From NCBI RefSeq assembly GCF_900101175.1, contig NZ_FNFQ01000004.1:62001-126000 (forward strand): a DNA stretch of 64,000 nt, written 5' to 3'. Source of the DNA: Stenotrophomonas pavanii. GTDB lineage: Bacteria; Pseudomonadota; Gammaproteobacteria; Xanthomonadales; Xanthomonadaceae. The translations under genes and the position numbers were made by a program. The notes under the pieces were generated by a model, which made no database searches, was not told where the DNA came from, and saw nothing but the letters and a program-made list of their open reading frames with translations. Shown piece by piece: positions 8,830 to 18,020 of the stretch (position 1 is the stretch's first letter; the number at the start of each line of letters is the position of its first letter).

Positions 8830-9390
8830 TCAGCGGAAGCGCGAGCGCACATCCGGTCGCAGCAGGCGCCAGGCCAGCCAGCCCTGCAGGCCGAGAAGCA
8901 CGAACGACATGCCGACCACGGTCAGCGTGATCAGCCAGCGTTTCAGCTGCAGCTCCTGCAGCAGGGCCGGGTCATCGGCCAGCAGCGGAATGAAGTCGCC
9001 CATGAACAGGTCCAGCCACCAGGCGGCCGCGAAGTTGGTCAAGCCACTCAGCAGCAGCAGTACCACGAAGCTCCACAGGCCCCAGCGACGTTCACGCAGC
9101 AGGCCCCAACTGGACACGGTCGAGGCCAGGCACAACAGCGCGACGACCATCGATGCGGCGACCGGGTGCGCCAGCAGCCAGATCAGGCTGTGCAGCTGCT
9201 GGTGCTGCACTTCGCTTTCCACCAGGCGCCACAGCGCGAGGTTGTGCAGCGGCCACAGCACCAGTCCCTGCAGCACGAAGTAGACCGTCAGCAGCAGTGA
9301 CAGCCAGAACGAGGCCTGTGCCACCGGGCGCACCCAGGCGTGATAGGCCGGGGACGGCGGCGAGGGGATCGACGGGATCGACATTGACAT
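8830..9390 (-). CDS. Four-helix inner-membrane protein of unknown function
   Basis: 186 residues with about four hydrophobic segments (around residues 26-50, 70-90, 100-125 and 150-175) and an N-terminal Pro/Ser-rich tail. AAGGA lies about ten bases before the ATG. It follows paralogue B's promoter region and precedes the Nudix gene, all on the minus strand. I do not recognise the family. Confidence 0.7.
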   Translation of the reverse strand: MSMSIPSIPSPPSPAYHAWVRPVAQASFWLSLLLTVYFVLQGLVLWPLHNLALWRLVESEVQHQQLHSLIWLLAHPVAASMVVALLCLASTVSSWGLLRERRWGLWSFVVLLLLSGLTNFAAAWWLDLFMGDFIPLLADDPALLQELQLKRWLITLTVVGMSFVLLGLQGWLAWRLLRPDVRSRFR

Positions 9391-9420
9391 CCGATGTCCT
9401 TGCAGTCGGCGCCCGCCTGC

Positions 9421-9840
9421 TCAGCGGGCCGTCACCCGGGTGGCGACCGCCGGCAGGATATGGTGTTCGCTCAAGGGTGCCAAGGGCAGGCCATGCGGCG
9501 GCTGCAGCGGCACCCAGGCCAGTTCGGCGATCTCGGCGCGTGCCTGCGGCGTGCCGTGCACCTGCACCCACCACGCCTGGGCCTGCACGCGATGGCCGGG
9601 CTCGTTCACCGCCCAGTCCTCGAACGTGCCCAGCGCGATGGCGGCATCGGCGCACAGTTGTACGCCCAGCTCTTCGTCCAGCTCGCGGGCCAGCGCCTGC
9701 AGCGGTGCTTCGCCGGGTTCGGGCTTGCCACCGGGCTGGATGAAGCGGCGGGCACCGTGCTTGCGCACCAGCAGCGCCCGGCCGCGGTCATCCAGGATGA
9801 CCGCGGCCACGATCCGGATCGTGGCCGCGGTGTTGCTCAC
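9421..9840 (-). CDS. Nudix hydrolase (MutT-like)
   Basis: 139 residues. A complete Nudix box is present, from GGKPEPGEA to RELDEELGV, with the REL-x-EE-x-G core that coordinates Mg2+ for hydrolysing nucleoside-diphosphate-linked substrates. The start codon is GTG, overlapping the TGA of the upstream peptidase gene in a GTGA arrangement, so translation is probably coupled. Substrate cannot be told from sequence. Confidence 0.9.
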   Translation of the reverse strand: MSNTAATIRIVAAVILDDRGRALLVRKHGARRFIQPGGKPEPGEAPLQALARELDEELGVQLCADAAIALGTFEDWAVNEPGHRVQAQAWWVQVHGTPQARAEIAELAWVPLQPPHGLPLAPLSEHHILPAVATRVTAR

Positions 9841-12206
9841 TTCAGGTTCTGCTCGAACAGCTTGAGGATGCGCTTGTACTGGTCCAGCCAGGAATCGGCG
9901 CGCACGTAGCCGTGGCGTTCCAGCGGGTACGGTGCGATCGACCAGTTGTCCTTGTGCAGCTCGATCAGGCGCTGGGTCAGGTTCACCGAATCCTGGAAGA
10001 ACACGTTGTCATCCATCATGCCGTGGGCGATCAGCAGGTTGTCCTGCAGGTTCTGCGCGTACTCGATCGGCGAGGACACACGGTACGCCTCCGGGTCGAT
10101 GTCCGGCGTGTTGAGGATGTTGCTGGTGTAGCCGTGGTTGTAGTTGTGCCAGTCGACCACCGGGCGCAGCGCGGCGCCGGCCTTGAAGGTGCCCGGCGCA
10201 CGGAACAGCGCCATGAAGGTCATGAAACCGCCGTAGGAGCCACCGTAGATACCGGCGTGGTCACGGTCACCCTGCTGGGTGTCGACCAGCCAGTCCAGGC
10301 CGTCCTTGTAGTCCTCCAGTTCCGGGTGGCCCATGTTGCGGTAGATGGCCGTGCGCCAGTCGCGGCCGTAGCCCTCGCTGCCGCGGTAGTCCATGTCCAG
10401 CACGATGTAGCCCTTCTGCACCAGCAGGTTGTGGAACATCTGCTCGCGGAAGTAGGCCGGGTAGCGCTGGTGCACGTTCTGCAGGTAGCCGGCGCCGTGC
10501 ACGAACATCACGATCGGGTACTTCTTCCCCGGTTCCTTGTTTTCCGGCTCGTAGTACTTGGCCCAGACCACGCCGGCACCGTGCTTGGACGGTACCGCGA
10601 CCAGCTTCGGCTGGATCCACTGGCGTGCCTTGTAGTCGGCGGTGCGGGTGTCGGTCAGCACGCGTGCCTGGCCACCGGCACTGGGCAACACCGCCAGCTG
10701 CGGCGGCAGGTAGGCACCGGAGTAACGCACCAGCAGCTGCTGGCCGTCCGGCGACAGCGAGAAATCCTCCACGCCGTTGAGGCTGGTCAGCTCGCGCACC
10801 TGGCGGCTGCCGGTGTCGACCGCGCAGACTTCGTAGTCATGCGGCGCCTGCTGGTTGCACAGGAAGTAGAAGCCCTTGCCATCGGCCGACGGCACCGGCG
10901 CCGAGGTTTCCCACTTGCCGCTGGTCAGCGCCTGCGGCTTGGCGGTGCCGGCCTGGGTGTACAGGTGCGAGAAGCCCGATTCCTCGGACAGCAGCCACAG
11001 CGTGCGGCCATCGGCCATCCAGCCGAAATCGTTGAAGCCCCAGTTGATCCAGGCGTTGTCGGTCAGGCGGTGGCGGTTCTGCACGCGGCCGTCGGCGGCA
11101 TTGACGCTGATGATCCAGCGGTCCTTGTTGTCGTTGGCACGCAGCATCACGGCGGCCTGCTGGCCATCGGCGCTCCAGCGGATGCCACCGCCCATGAAGT
11201 CGCTCATCACCTGCACGCTGCGCTCGCCCTTCAGCGCGTCCTTGCCGGCCTTGCGGCGCAGTTCGGCCAGCGGGTCGGTGCTGATGCCCGGCAGGCTGGC
11301 CAGCGAGAGCTTTTCGGCCTTGCCGGTGCGCACGTCCACGTACCACAGGGTGTGCGGTTCGAAGCCGTTGCGGCCGACGCGGGTGCGGGTGTCCTCGGTT
11401 TCCTCGTAGCCCGATTCGGTCACGTACAGCGGCATCTTGCTGGTGCGGCCGTCGTCGAAGTCCTTCGGCTTGGTCACCACGATCAGGTGGGTCAGGTCCG
11501 GCGACAGCACGCTGTCACCGATCTCGACGTCGGCACCCAGGTAGACCGGGCCCGGTGCGCGGGTCGGGTCGGCCTGGCGCCAGCGCTGGTCCTGGTCCTT
11601 CAATGCCTCGCGCTGCTCGCGGTCGCGGCGCAGGGTTTCCAGCGTGCGCAGCTGCTGGTCGCGCAGCACGTCGGCCTTCGGCGGCGTGCGCGGGTCCTTC
11701 TCGGCCTTCAGGCTGGCCACCTGCTGCACGCCGCTGGCGGCGGTCCAGTGGAACCAGTTCTGGCCGACGCGCCAGATCACGCCGTTGTCGGCGGCAAAGT
11801 TGACGTTGCCCGCGCGCTCGTTGCTGCGGGTGAGCTGGGTCAGCGCGCCGCTGCGCAGGTCGCGCACGAACACATCGCCATTGCGCACGAAGGCGCTGCG
11901 GCTGCGGCTGCGGTCGTAGACCGGCTCGGCCACGTCCAGGGTGCCGCGCTGGTCATCAGCCACCTGCGCGGCCACGCCGCCGGCCACCGGCTGGCGGAAG
12001 GTATCGCGTACCGGGCTGCCGTTGCGCTTGAGCTGATACTCCACCTGCTGGCTGTTCCACGACCACCAGGCCTTCTCGACCGGCGGACCGATCCAGTCCG
12101 GGTCGGCCATCGCCTGTTCAATGGTGATCGGCGTCGGCGCGGCATGCGCGGCCGGTGCGGCCAGCACGGCCGACAGCAGGAGGGACAGGGGCAGCACTCG
12201 GGACAT
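9837..12206 (-). CDS. Exported S9-family prolyl oligopeptidase (dipeptidyl peptidase IV type)
   Basis: 789 residues from the ATG at 12206. This start gives a clean signal peptide ending at AHAAP; a longer frame would put about 50 odd residues ahead of it. After a beta-propeller region of the DPP-IV type, the C-terminal alpha/beta-hydrolase domain has the nucleophile in GGSYGG (Ser657), an acid in GMMDD (about 732-733) and His765 in LERHGY. The protein likely trims peptides with penultimate Pro in the periplasm or outside. The Nudix gene overlaps its stop codon. Confidence 0.92.
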   Translation of the reverse strand: MSRVLPLSLLLSAVLAAPAAHAAPTPITIEQAMADPDWIGPPVEKAWWSWNSQQVEYQLKRNGSPVRDTFRQPVAGGVAAQVADDQRGTLDVAEPVYDRSRSRSAFVRNGDVFVRDLRSGALTQLTRSNERAGNVNFAADNGVIWRVGQNWFHWTAASGVQQVASLKAEKDPRTPPKADVLRDQQLRTLETLRRDREQREALKDQDQRWRQADPTRAPGPVYLGADVEIGDSVLSPDLTHLIVVTKPKDFDDGRTSKMPLYVTESGYEETEDTRTRVGRNGFEPHTLWYVDVRTGKAEKLSLASLPGISTDPLAELRRKAGKDALKGERSVQVMSDFMGGGIRWSADGQQAAVMLRANDNKDRWIISVNAADGRVQNRHRLTDNAWINWGFNDFGWMADGRTLWLLSEESGFSHLYTQAGTAKPQALTSGKWETSAPVPSADGKGFYFLCNQQAPHDYEVCAVDTGSRQVRELTSLNGVEDFSLSPDGQQLLVRYSGAYLPPQLAVLPSAGGQARVLTDTRTADYKARQWIQPKLVAVPSKHGAGVVWAKYYEPENKEPGKKYPIVMFVHGAGYLQNVHQRYPAYFREQMFHNLLVQKGYIVLDMDYRGSEGYGRDWRTAIYRNMGHPELEDYKDGLDWLVDTQQGDRDHAGIYGGSYGGFMTFMALFRAPGTFKAGAALRPVVDWHNYNHGYTSNILNTPDIDPEAYRVSSPIEYAQNLQDNLLIAHGMMDDNVFFQDSVNLTQRLIELHKDNWSIAPYPLERHGYVRADSWLDQYKRILKLFEQNLK

Positions 12207-12373
12207 GGGCGGACGGCACCAGAAGAGGAAACCGGGCAAGCGTAGCAGCCGCAAGGGCCGGGGGCAGGGGCCACAGGTCATGGCAGCGGGATTGGCAAAG
12301 TAGTGCAACCGCTGGCCGGCCTCGCGCATCCATTCTCCTGAACCCGCATCATCCACCGAACAGGAGCCCGACC

Positions 12374-12703
12374 ATGCAGGAACTGATCCCGATCACCCTC
12401 TTCATCTGCATCGCCTACGCGATCCACGCCGTTGCCGATGCGCGCGCGCGCAGCAAGCTGGTGGCCCCGCACGTGCCGGAGGAAGTGATCCGCTCGCTGG
12501 CCGTGCTGGAAGAAGAGCGCCGCCGCCAGGGCGCGCTTCGCTGGGGCATCAGCCTGGTCTGCCTGGCCATGGCCATGGCCCTGCTGGAAGCCATCGGTGC
12601 CCGTGACCTGACCTTTGGCGCCGCCGCCGCGCTGGTCGGCAGTGCCGGCCTGGGCCAGCTGCTGGCCTGGCACTTCACCCGTCCCGCCGCACGCAAGGGC
12701 TGA
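12374..12703 (+). CDS. Small membrane protein ahead of an ECF sigma gene
   Basis: 109 residues, starting at the ATG with AGGAG upstream. An N-terminal hydrophobic helix (residues 2-20), a charged middle (VLEEERRRQGALRWG) and two more hydrophobic segments (about 58-100) are visible. It lies 37 bases before the sigma-factor gene on the same strand, so co-transcription is likely. No known family recognised. Confidence 0.75.
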   Translation: MQELIPITLFICIAYAIHAVADARARSKLVAPHVPEEVIRSLAVLEEERRRQGALRWGISLVCLAMAMALLEAIGARDLTFGAAAALVGSAGLGQLLAWHFTRPAARKG

Positions 12704-12740
12704 GCCAGGACATGCCACGGGCACAGGGGGCGCCCCGCGC

Positions 12741-13394
12741 ATGAGCCTGCTCGGCGAAGCGCTGTCGGCACTGCGGGGCCGTCGCCGCGAGGATACGGCG
12801 GCGACGGCGGCACCCGCCGAACCGCTGGATGGGGACCATGCCCTGGTGCGGGCCATCATCGATGGCTCGCAGGCGGCCTTCGCGCAGCTGGTGGAGACCC
12901 ACCAGCGCACCTGCGCGCATGTGATCGGACGCATGGTGGGCGACCGCGACCAGGTCGCCGACCTGCTGCAGGAAACCTTCCTTGCGGTGTTCCGCCAGCT
13001 GCACCGGTTTCGTTTTGAATCCTCGCTGCGCACCTGGGTTTCCCGGGTCGCCTACACCACTGCATTGCAGCATCTGCGCCGGCGGCGGCTGGAGGCGCAA
13101 TGGATGGTGGCGGTGGAGGTGCCGGAGGAACTGGGGATCGGCGATGAAGGCCCCGGGCCCGCCGAGTTGAGCGAGGCCCTGCAGGCCGGGCGCCAGCTTG
13201 GCGCGGCACTGGAACGGCTGAGCGCGCCGCAGCGCCTGATCGTCGGCCTGCATTACCTGGAGGATTTCGATCTGGCCGAGATCGAACAGGTGACCGGGCT
13301 GGCACGCGGTACCATCAAGAGCCACCTGCACCGCGCGCGACAGGTCCTGAAGCAGGAACTGACGCGGCATGCCACCGCCGGAGAGCTGCTGTGA
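12741..13394 (+). CDS. ECF-type RNA polymerase sigma factor
   Basis: 217 residues. Region 2 is visible as AFAQLVETHQRT to DRDQVADLLQETFLAVFRQLHRFR, with RTWVSRVAYTTALQHLRRRR after it. Region 4 is LSAPQRLIVGLHYLEDFDLAEIEQVTGLARGTIKSHLHRARQVL, a helix-turn-helix that should read the -35 element (pieces quoted only to show the order). The start ATG at 12741 gives MSLLGEALSALRGRR. The downstream gene overlaps the stop codon (GTGA). It probably belongs to a membrane-controlled stress regulon. Confidence 0.92.
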   Translation: MSLLGEALSALRGRRREDTAATAAPAEPLDGDHALVRAIIDGSQAAFAQLVETHQRTCAHVIGRMVGDRDQVADLLQETFLAVFRQLHRFRFESSLRTWVSRVAYTTALQHLRRRRLEAQWMVAVEVPEELGIGDEGPGPAELSEALQAGRQLGAALERLSAPQRLIVGLHYLEDFDLAEIEQVTGLARGTIKSHLHRARQVLKQELTRHATAGELL

Positions 13395-13606
13395 ACCCAC
13401 CGACCGACCCTCGCGATGCGGAAGCGCGCGCGCTGGCACAGGCGTTGCGTGAGCAGGCGCAGCAGGAAGCAACGCCGGATGTGAGCGAGGCGCTGCAGAA
13501 GCGCATTGCCGCTGAGTCACGCGACAGTGGTGTGGTCTATGTGGTGGTGCAGGTGCTGTTGTTTGGCGCGCTGTTGGCTGCAGCGGCCTGGTATTTCTGG
13601 CACTGA
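13391..13606 (+). CDS. Short single-pass membrane protein coupled to the sigma factor
   Basis: 71 residues from a GTG that overlaps the sigma stop codon. An acidic/Gln-rich cytoplasmic stretch of about 45 residues precedes one C-terminal transmembrane helix (VVVQVLLFGALLAAAAWYFW). Position and topology suit an anti-sigma or sigma-anchoring role, but it is shorter than known anti-sigma factors and lacks a visible zinc-binding motif, so this is inference. Confidence 0.7.
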   Translation: MNPPTDPRDAEARALAQALREQAQQEATPDVSEALQKRIAAESRDSGVVYVVVQVLLFGALLAAAAWYFWH

Positions 13607-13644
13607 GGCACCCGCCGGGTGATGGGCCGCTCCAATCGCTGCTG

Positions 13645-13741
13645 GTAGATGCCGATCTTGGTCGGCGTTTGGGTGTGTGTGCCAACCAAGGTTGGCAGCT
13701 ACCAAAGCGCTTAATCCGTAGTGCCGGGCCATGCCCGGCGG
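13645..13741. repeat. Cluster of three SMAG (GTAG) hairpins
   Basis: GTAGATGCCGATC...GGTCGGC (13645-13666), an inverted copy TGCCAACC...GGTTGGCAGCTAC (13680-13702) and GTAGTGCCGGGC...GCCCGGCGG (13718-13741). The region ends about 115 bases before the oxidase start. Confidence 0.8.
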
Positions 13742-13856
13742 CCTTCACGCAGCCCTGCGACAAAGTGAAGCAGCGCGTCACCCGGTCGCATCCCACCTTA
13801 ACGAAATCCTCCTAAAGTGGTCCGGTATCCCACCGGTCGCAGGCAGGAGGCGTCCC

Positions 13857-15254
13857 TTGGACGCGTTGTTGTTGTCCCGGATCCAGTTCGGATTCGTCAT
13901 CAGTTTCCACGTGCTGTTCCCCGCCTTCACCATCGGTACGGCCAGCTGGCTGGCCTTCATCGAATGGCGCTGGCTGCGCACGAAGTTGCCCGTGTGGCGC
14001 GAGCTGTATTTCTTCTGGCAGAAGATCTTCGCGGTGTCGTTCGGCATGGGCGTGGTCAGCGGCATCGTCATGGCGTTCCAGTTCGGCACCAACTGGCCGC
14101 GGCTGAGCGAGGTGGCCGGTACGGTCATCGGCCCGCTGCTGACCTACGAGGTGCTGACCGCGTTCTTCCTGGAAGCCAGCTTCCTCGGCGTGATGATGTT
14201 CGGCTGGGGCCGGGTTTCGCCGCGCCTGCATTTCCTGTCCACCTGCATGGTGGCGCTGGGCACGCTGTTCTCCACGTTCTGGATCCTGTCGTCCAACAGC
14301 TGGCTGCATACGCCGGCCGGCTACGAGATGGTCAACGGCATCGTGCATCCGGTGGACTGGTGGCAGGTGGTGTTCAACCCCTCGTTCCCCTACCGCCTGG
14401 CGCACATGGCGCTGGGTTCGTTCATCACCACCTGTTTCGTGATCGGTGGCGTGGGTGCGTGGTACCTGCGCAGGGGCACGCACGTGGAAGCGGGCCGGCG
14501 CATGCTGATCGCCGCCGTGGCATTCGCCGCGCTGACCGTGCCGGTGCAGATCTTCGTCGGCGACATGCATGGCCTGAACACGCTCAAGCACCAGCCGATG
14601 AAGATCGCGGCGGTGGAAGCGCACTGGCATGAAACCCGGGAAGGCGAGGGCGTACCGCTGGTGGTGTTCGCGCTGCCCAACGAGAAGGAAGAGCGCAACG
14701 ATTTCGAGGTGGCCATCCCGAAGCTGGGCAGCGTGATCCTCACCCATTCGCTGGACGGCACCTTCGATCCGCTGACCTCGGTACCGGCCAGCGAGCGGCC
14801 GCCGGTGACGCCGGTGTTCTTCGCCTTCCGCATCATGGTCGGGCTGGGCACGCTGATGCTGCTGCTGGCCTGGGTATCGGCGTTCCAGCTGTGGCGGAAC
14901 AGGCTGCTCGATTCACCGTGGCTGCTGCGCGGCTGGAACTGGATGCTGCCCAGCGGCTTCATCGCGCTGCTGTCCGGCTGGTTCGTCACCGAGATGGGCC
15001 GACAGCCGTGGGTGGTCTATGGCCTGCTGCGCACCGCCGATGCGGTCGGCCCGCAGAGCGCGTGGATGACGGCGTTGTCGCTGGGCGTGTACGTGGTTGG
15101 CTATGCCTTCGTGTTCGGCTGGGGCATCTGGTACCTGGTGAAGATCCTGCGCCACGGGCCGCAGCCGTATGCCGAGGGGCCGTCGCTGGACCATGGCAGC
15201 CACACCCCGGCACGCCCGCTGTCGGCGGCCGACGAACCGCTGGAGGAGCGCTGA
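13857..15254 (+). CDS. cioA: Cytochrome bd-type (cyanide-insensitive) quinol oxidase subunit I
   Basis: 465 residues from TTG at 13857, chosen because CAGGAGG precedes it and MDALLLSRIQFGFVISFH is the usual CioA/CydA start. It binds hemes in the inner membrane and oxidises quinol with O2. Visible marks are the FH ligand region near residue 18, the long hydrophobic segments and GRQPW, a conserved cytochrome bd signature (TEMGRQPWVVYGLLRTADAV). The total length points to a short Q-loop of the Cio type rather than the long E. coli CydA form. The subunit II gene follows one base after the stop. Confidence 0.93.
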   Translation: MDALLLSRIQFGFVISFHVLFPAFTIGTASWLAFIEWRWLRTKLPVWRELYFFWQKIFAVSFGMGVVSGIVMAFQFGTNWPRLSEVAGTVIGPLLTYEVLTAFFLEASFLGVMMFGWGRVSPRLHFLSTCMVALGTLFSTFWILSSNSWLHTPAGYEMVNGIVHPVDWWQVVFNPSFPYRLAHMALGSFITTCFVIGGVGAWYLRRGTHVEAGRRMLIAAVAFAALTVPVQIFVGDMHGLNTLKHQPMKIAAVEAHWHETREGEGVPLVVFALPNEKEERNDFEVAIPKLGSVILTHSLDGTFDPLTSVPASERPPVTPVFFAFRIMVGLGTLMLLLAWVSAFQLWRNRLLDSPWLLRGWNWMLPSGFIALLSGWFVTEMGRQPWVVYGLLRTADAVGPQSAWMTALSLGVYVVGYAFVFGWGIWYLVKILRHGPQPYAEGPSLDHGSHTPARPLSAADEPLEER

Positions 15255-15255
15255 C

Positions 15256-16269
15256 ATGGACCTGATGACCTGGCTGCCGGTGGCGTGGTTCGCGGTGATC
15301 GGCTTCGGCGTGCTGATGTATGTGGTGCTGGATGGCTTCGTGCTCGGCATCGGCATCCTGGCCCCGTTCGCCGAGGACGAGGAGCAGCTGGACCTGATGA
15401 TGAACACCGCCGCGCCGATCTGGGACGGCAACGAGACCTGGCTGGTACTGGGCGGCGCCGGGCTGCTGGCGGCGTTCCCGAAGGCCTACGCGGTGCTGTT
15501 GTCGGCGTTGTACCTGCCGGTGCTGCTGCTGGTGGTGGCGCTGGTGTTCCGCGGCGTGGCGTTCGAGTTCCGCTTCAAGGCACACCGGTCGCGCCGGCTG
15601 TGGAGCGTGGCGTTCGGCCTCGGCTCGCTGTTGGCGACCTTTGCCCAGGGCGTGATCCTGGGCACCCTGGTGCAGGGCATCCCGCTGGTGGACGGTGCCT
15701 ACCAGGGCGGCGCGTTCGCCTGGTTCAGCCCGTTCGCGATGCTGACCGGTGCTGCGCTGGTGGCCGGCTATGCGCTGCTGGGCAGCACCTGGCTGATCCT
15801 GAAGACCGAAGGGCGCGTACAGGCGCTGGCGCGGCAGATGACCCGCCCGCTGGTGGTGGCGGTGATCGCGGCGATGGGGCTGGTCAGCAGTTGGCTGCCG
15901 TTCCTCGATTCGCGGCTGATGGCGCGCTGGTTCAGCGACGGCAACTTCTGGTGGCTGTCGCCGGTGCCGCTCCTGACCCTGGCGGTGGCCGCCGCGCTGT
16001 GGCGCAGCGCGACCCATCCGTGCCGCGACCTGCCGCCGTTCCTGCTCAGCCTGGCCCTGTTCGTGCTCGGTTTCCTTGGCCTGGTACTGGGCATGTGGCC
16101 GTACCTGCTGCCGCCGTCGATGACCCTGTGGCAGGCCGCCGCGCCGGCCTCCTCGCTGGGCTTCACCCTGGTCGGGCTGGTCATTCTGCTGCCGGTCATC
16201 CTCGGCTATACGGCGTGGTCGTACCGGGTGTTCCGCGGCAAGGTGCACGCCGATACCGGCTACCACTGA
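15256..16269 (+). CDS. cioB: Cytochrome bd-type quinol oxidase subunit II
   Basis: 337 residues, polytopic, with the subunit II landmarks DGFVLGIGILAPF near the N-terminus and WDGNETWLVLGGAGLLAAFP. It pairs with the upstream subunit I in the inner membrane. The ATG is one base after the subunit I stop, so the pair is translationally coupled. No small CydX-like gene is seen after it. Confidence 0.95.
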   Translation: MDLMTWLPVAWFAVIGFGVLMYVVLDGFVLGIGILAPFAEDEEQLDLMMNTAAPIWDGNETWLVLGGAGLLAAFPKAYAVLLSALYLPVLLLVVALVFRGVAFEFRFKAHRSRRLWSVAFGLGSLLATFAQGVILGTLVQGIPLVDGAYQGGAFAWFSPFAMLTGAALVAGYALLGSTWLILKTEGRVQALARQMTRPLVVAVIAAMGLVSSWLPFLDSRLMARWFSDGNFWWLSPVPLLTLAVAAALWRSATHPCRDLPPFLLSLALFVLGFLGLVLGMWPYLLPPSMTLWQAAAPASSLGFTLVGLVILLPVILGYTAWSYRVFRGKVHADTGYH

Positions 16270-16281
16270 TGGATTGAAAGC

Positions 16282-16304
16282 GGGGCCCGCCGGTGCCGGG
16301 CCCC
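16282..16304 (+). terminator. GC-rich hairpin after the oxidase genes
   Basis: GGGGCCCG (16282-16289) pairs with CGGGCCCC (16297-16304). The following bases are GTGTTG, so the T-tract is poor; terminator role is likely but not certain. Confidence 0.5.
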
Positions 16305-16486
16305 GTGTTGGGGAATGTGAAACCTGCACACCCCGGGCAGGACGTGCTAGCGTGCGCTCCTTTCCGGCAGCCAGGGGGGCAGCCGGCGACGTCCTGGACG
16401 GACGCACGGCTGCAGGAATGGGGGGCCGCCGCGCGTCGCCGTAATGGCTCGTGCCTATCGTTCTCCCATTGAAGCACCGTCGCTAA

Positions 16487-17230
16487 ATGATCGAATTCTC
16501 CATCGTCGACTGGGCCGCCTGGGCGCCCGGCCTGAGCGAGCGTAGCCAGTGGTTGGGCTGGGCCGGTGCGCCATACCTGCCGCAGGGCGAAGACACGCCG
16601 GCGCTGGCCGAGATCCCGGCGATGCAGCGCCGCCGCATCGAGCGGCTGGGCCGGATGGCGATCCAGACCGCCTGCTGGTGCGAGGATGGGCAGGGCGCGG
16701 ACAGCCAGGTCCCATTGGTGTTCGCCAGCCGCCACGGTGACGTGGCCCGTTCGATGGACCTGCTGGGGGCGCTGGCCAGCGATCAGCCTTTGTCCCCGAC
16801 CGGGTTCGGCCTGTCGGTGCACAACGCGATCGCTGCCCTGTACTCGATCGCCCGCGGCCACCGCGGCAACTACCTGGCGCTGGCCGCTGGACAGGCCACG
16901 GTCGAGGCCGCCTGCCTGGAGGCCGCCGGTCTGCTGGCCGACGGTGCCCGCGAGGTGCGGGTGGTCGTCTACGAGTCGCCCCTTCCCGAGATTTACGCGA
17001 CGTTCGCTGACGAACCCGACCCGTTCTTTGCCTGGTGCTGGCGATTGACGGCACCGACAGCGGGTCAGCCGGTGCTCTCGCTGCAGTGGGACGCGGCGCC
17101 GGCCACGGCCGACACCGCCCCGGGCACGCTGCCGCACGCGTTGGACCTGCACCGCTTCCTGCTGTCCGGCGCGCCGGCGCTGGAACATGTGGCCCAGGGC
17201 CAGCGCTGGCGCTGGGGACGCCGTGGCTGA
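16487..17230 (+). CDS. Aryl polyene chain-length-factor-like ketosynthase partner
   Basis: 247 residues, the short ketoacyl-synthase N-terminal-like family (Ketoacyl-synt_2) that marks aryl polyene clusters. The active-site Cys position is occupied by Gln136 (in ALAAGQATVE), as in type II PKS chain-length factors, so it should not condense by itself but pair with a true ketosynthase. It is the first gene of the long pigment operon. The 180 bases upstream hold its promoter, but I see no confident -35/-10 pair. The next gene overlaps by eight bases. Confidence 0.85.
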   Translation: MIEFSIVDWAAWAPGLSERSQWLGWAGAPYLPQGEDTPALAEIPAMQRRRIERLGRMAIQTACWCEDGQGADSQVPLVFASRHGDVARSMDLLGALASDQPLSPTGFGLSVHNAIAALYSIARGHRGNYLALAAGQATVEAACLEAAGLLADGAREVRVVVYESPLPEIYATFADEPDPFFAWCWRLTAPTAGQPVLSLQWDAAPATADTAPGTLPHALDLHRFLLSGAPALEHVAQGQRWRWGRRG

Positions 17231-18020
17231 GGCGCTGCGCCGCCTCGATCACGCCTGGCGGGTGCTCGGCACCGGCCTGAGCTTTGCCGCGTTCGGCGTT
17301 GGCGGCCTGCTGCTGGGCGTGCTGGTGATGCCGGTGCTGCTGCTGATGCGCGACCCGGTGGTCCGCCGCCGCCGCGCCCGCCGCGTGGTCCAGGTCGCCT
17401 TTGCCAGCCACCTGCGCCTGATGCGTGCGCTGGGGGTGATGACCTACCAGATCGAGGGCGGTGAGCGCCTGCAGCGCGACGGCCTGCTGGTGCTGGCCAA
17501 TCATCCGACCCTGATCGATGTGGTCTGCCTGATCTCGCTGCTGCCCAACGCCGACTGTGTGGTGAAGCGGGCCGTGGCCTGCAACCCGTTCATGCGCGGC
17601 CCGGTGCGGGCGGCCGGCTACATCGCCAACGACGACGGGGCGGGCCTGGTCGATGACTGCGTGGCCGCGGTGCATGCGGGCGGCACCCTGGTGATCTTCC
17701 CGGAGGGCACCCGCAGCGTGCCGGGCCAGCCGCCGCGGCTGCAGCGCGGGGCCGCCAACATCGCCGTCCGTGGCCGGCTGGACATCACCCCGGTGCGGAT
17801 CACCTGCACCCCGCCCACGTTGACCAAGGGGCAGAAGTGGTATCGTGTACCCTCACGTCGCTTTCACGTTCGGCTGCAGATCGGCGAAGATATCCCGATC
17901 GCGCCCTTCCTGGCCGATGACGACTCGCCAAGGGGGGATGCCTTGGCAGCACGCCGCGTCACCGAGCACCTTTCTCGTTATTTCGACCTGTCTGGAGATC
18001 CGCCCCGTGCAAGCACTTGA
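17223..18020 (+). CDS. 1-acyl-glycerol-3-phosphate-type acyltransferase (PlsC family) of the aryl polyene cluster
   Basis: 265 residues from GTG at 17223, with GGGG just upstream and an overlap with the preceding stop. An N-terminal membrane segment (about 20-50) is followed by the PlsC motifs NHPTLID (catalytic His and Asp) and PEGTRS. It probably transfers the polyene acyl chain to a lipid or sugar acceptor at the inner membrane. The first ACP gene overlaps its end by 14 bases. Confidence 0.88.
   Translation: MAEALRRLDHAWRVLGTGLSFAAFGVGGLLLGVLVMPVLLLMRDPVVRRRRARRVVQVAFASHLRLMRALGVMTYQIEGGERLQRDGLLVLANHPTLIDVVCLISLLPNADCVVKRAVACNPFMRGPVRAAGYIANDDGAGLVDDCVAAVHAGGTLVIFPEGTRSVPGQPPRLQRGAANIAVRGRLDITPVRITCTPPTLTKGQKWYRVPSRRFHVRLQIGEDIPIAPFLADDDSPRGDALAARRVTEHLSRYFDLSGDPPRAST

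Noticed and set aside
9912..12245. 777-codon plus-strand frame opposite the S9 peptidase
   Set aside because: Mirror frame of a clear peptidase with catalytic triad; no recognisable motif.
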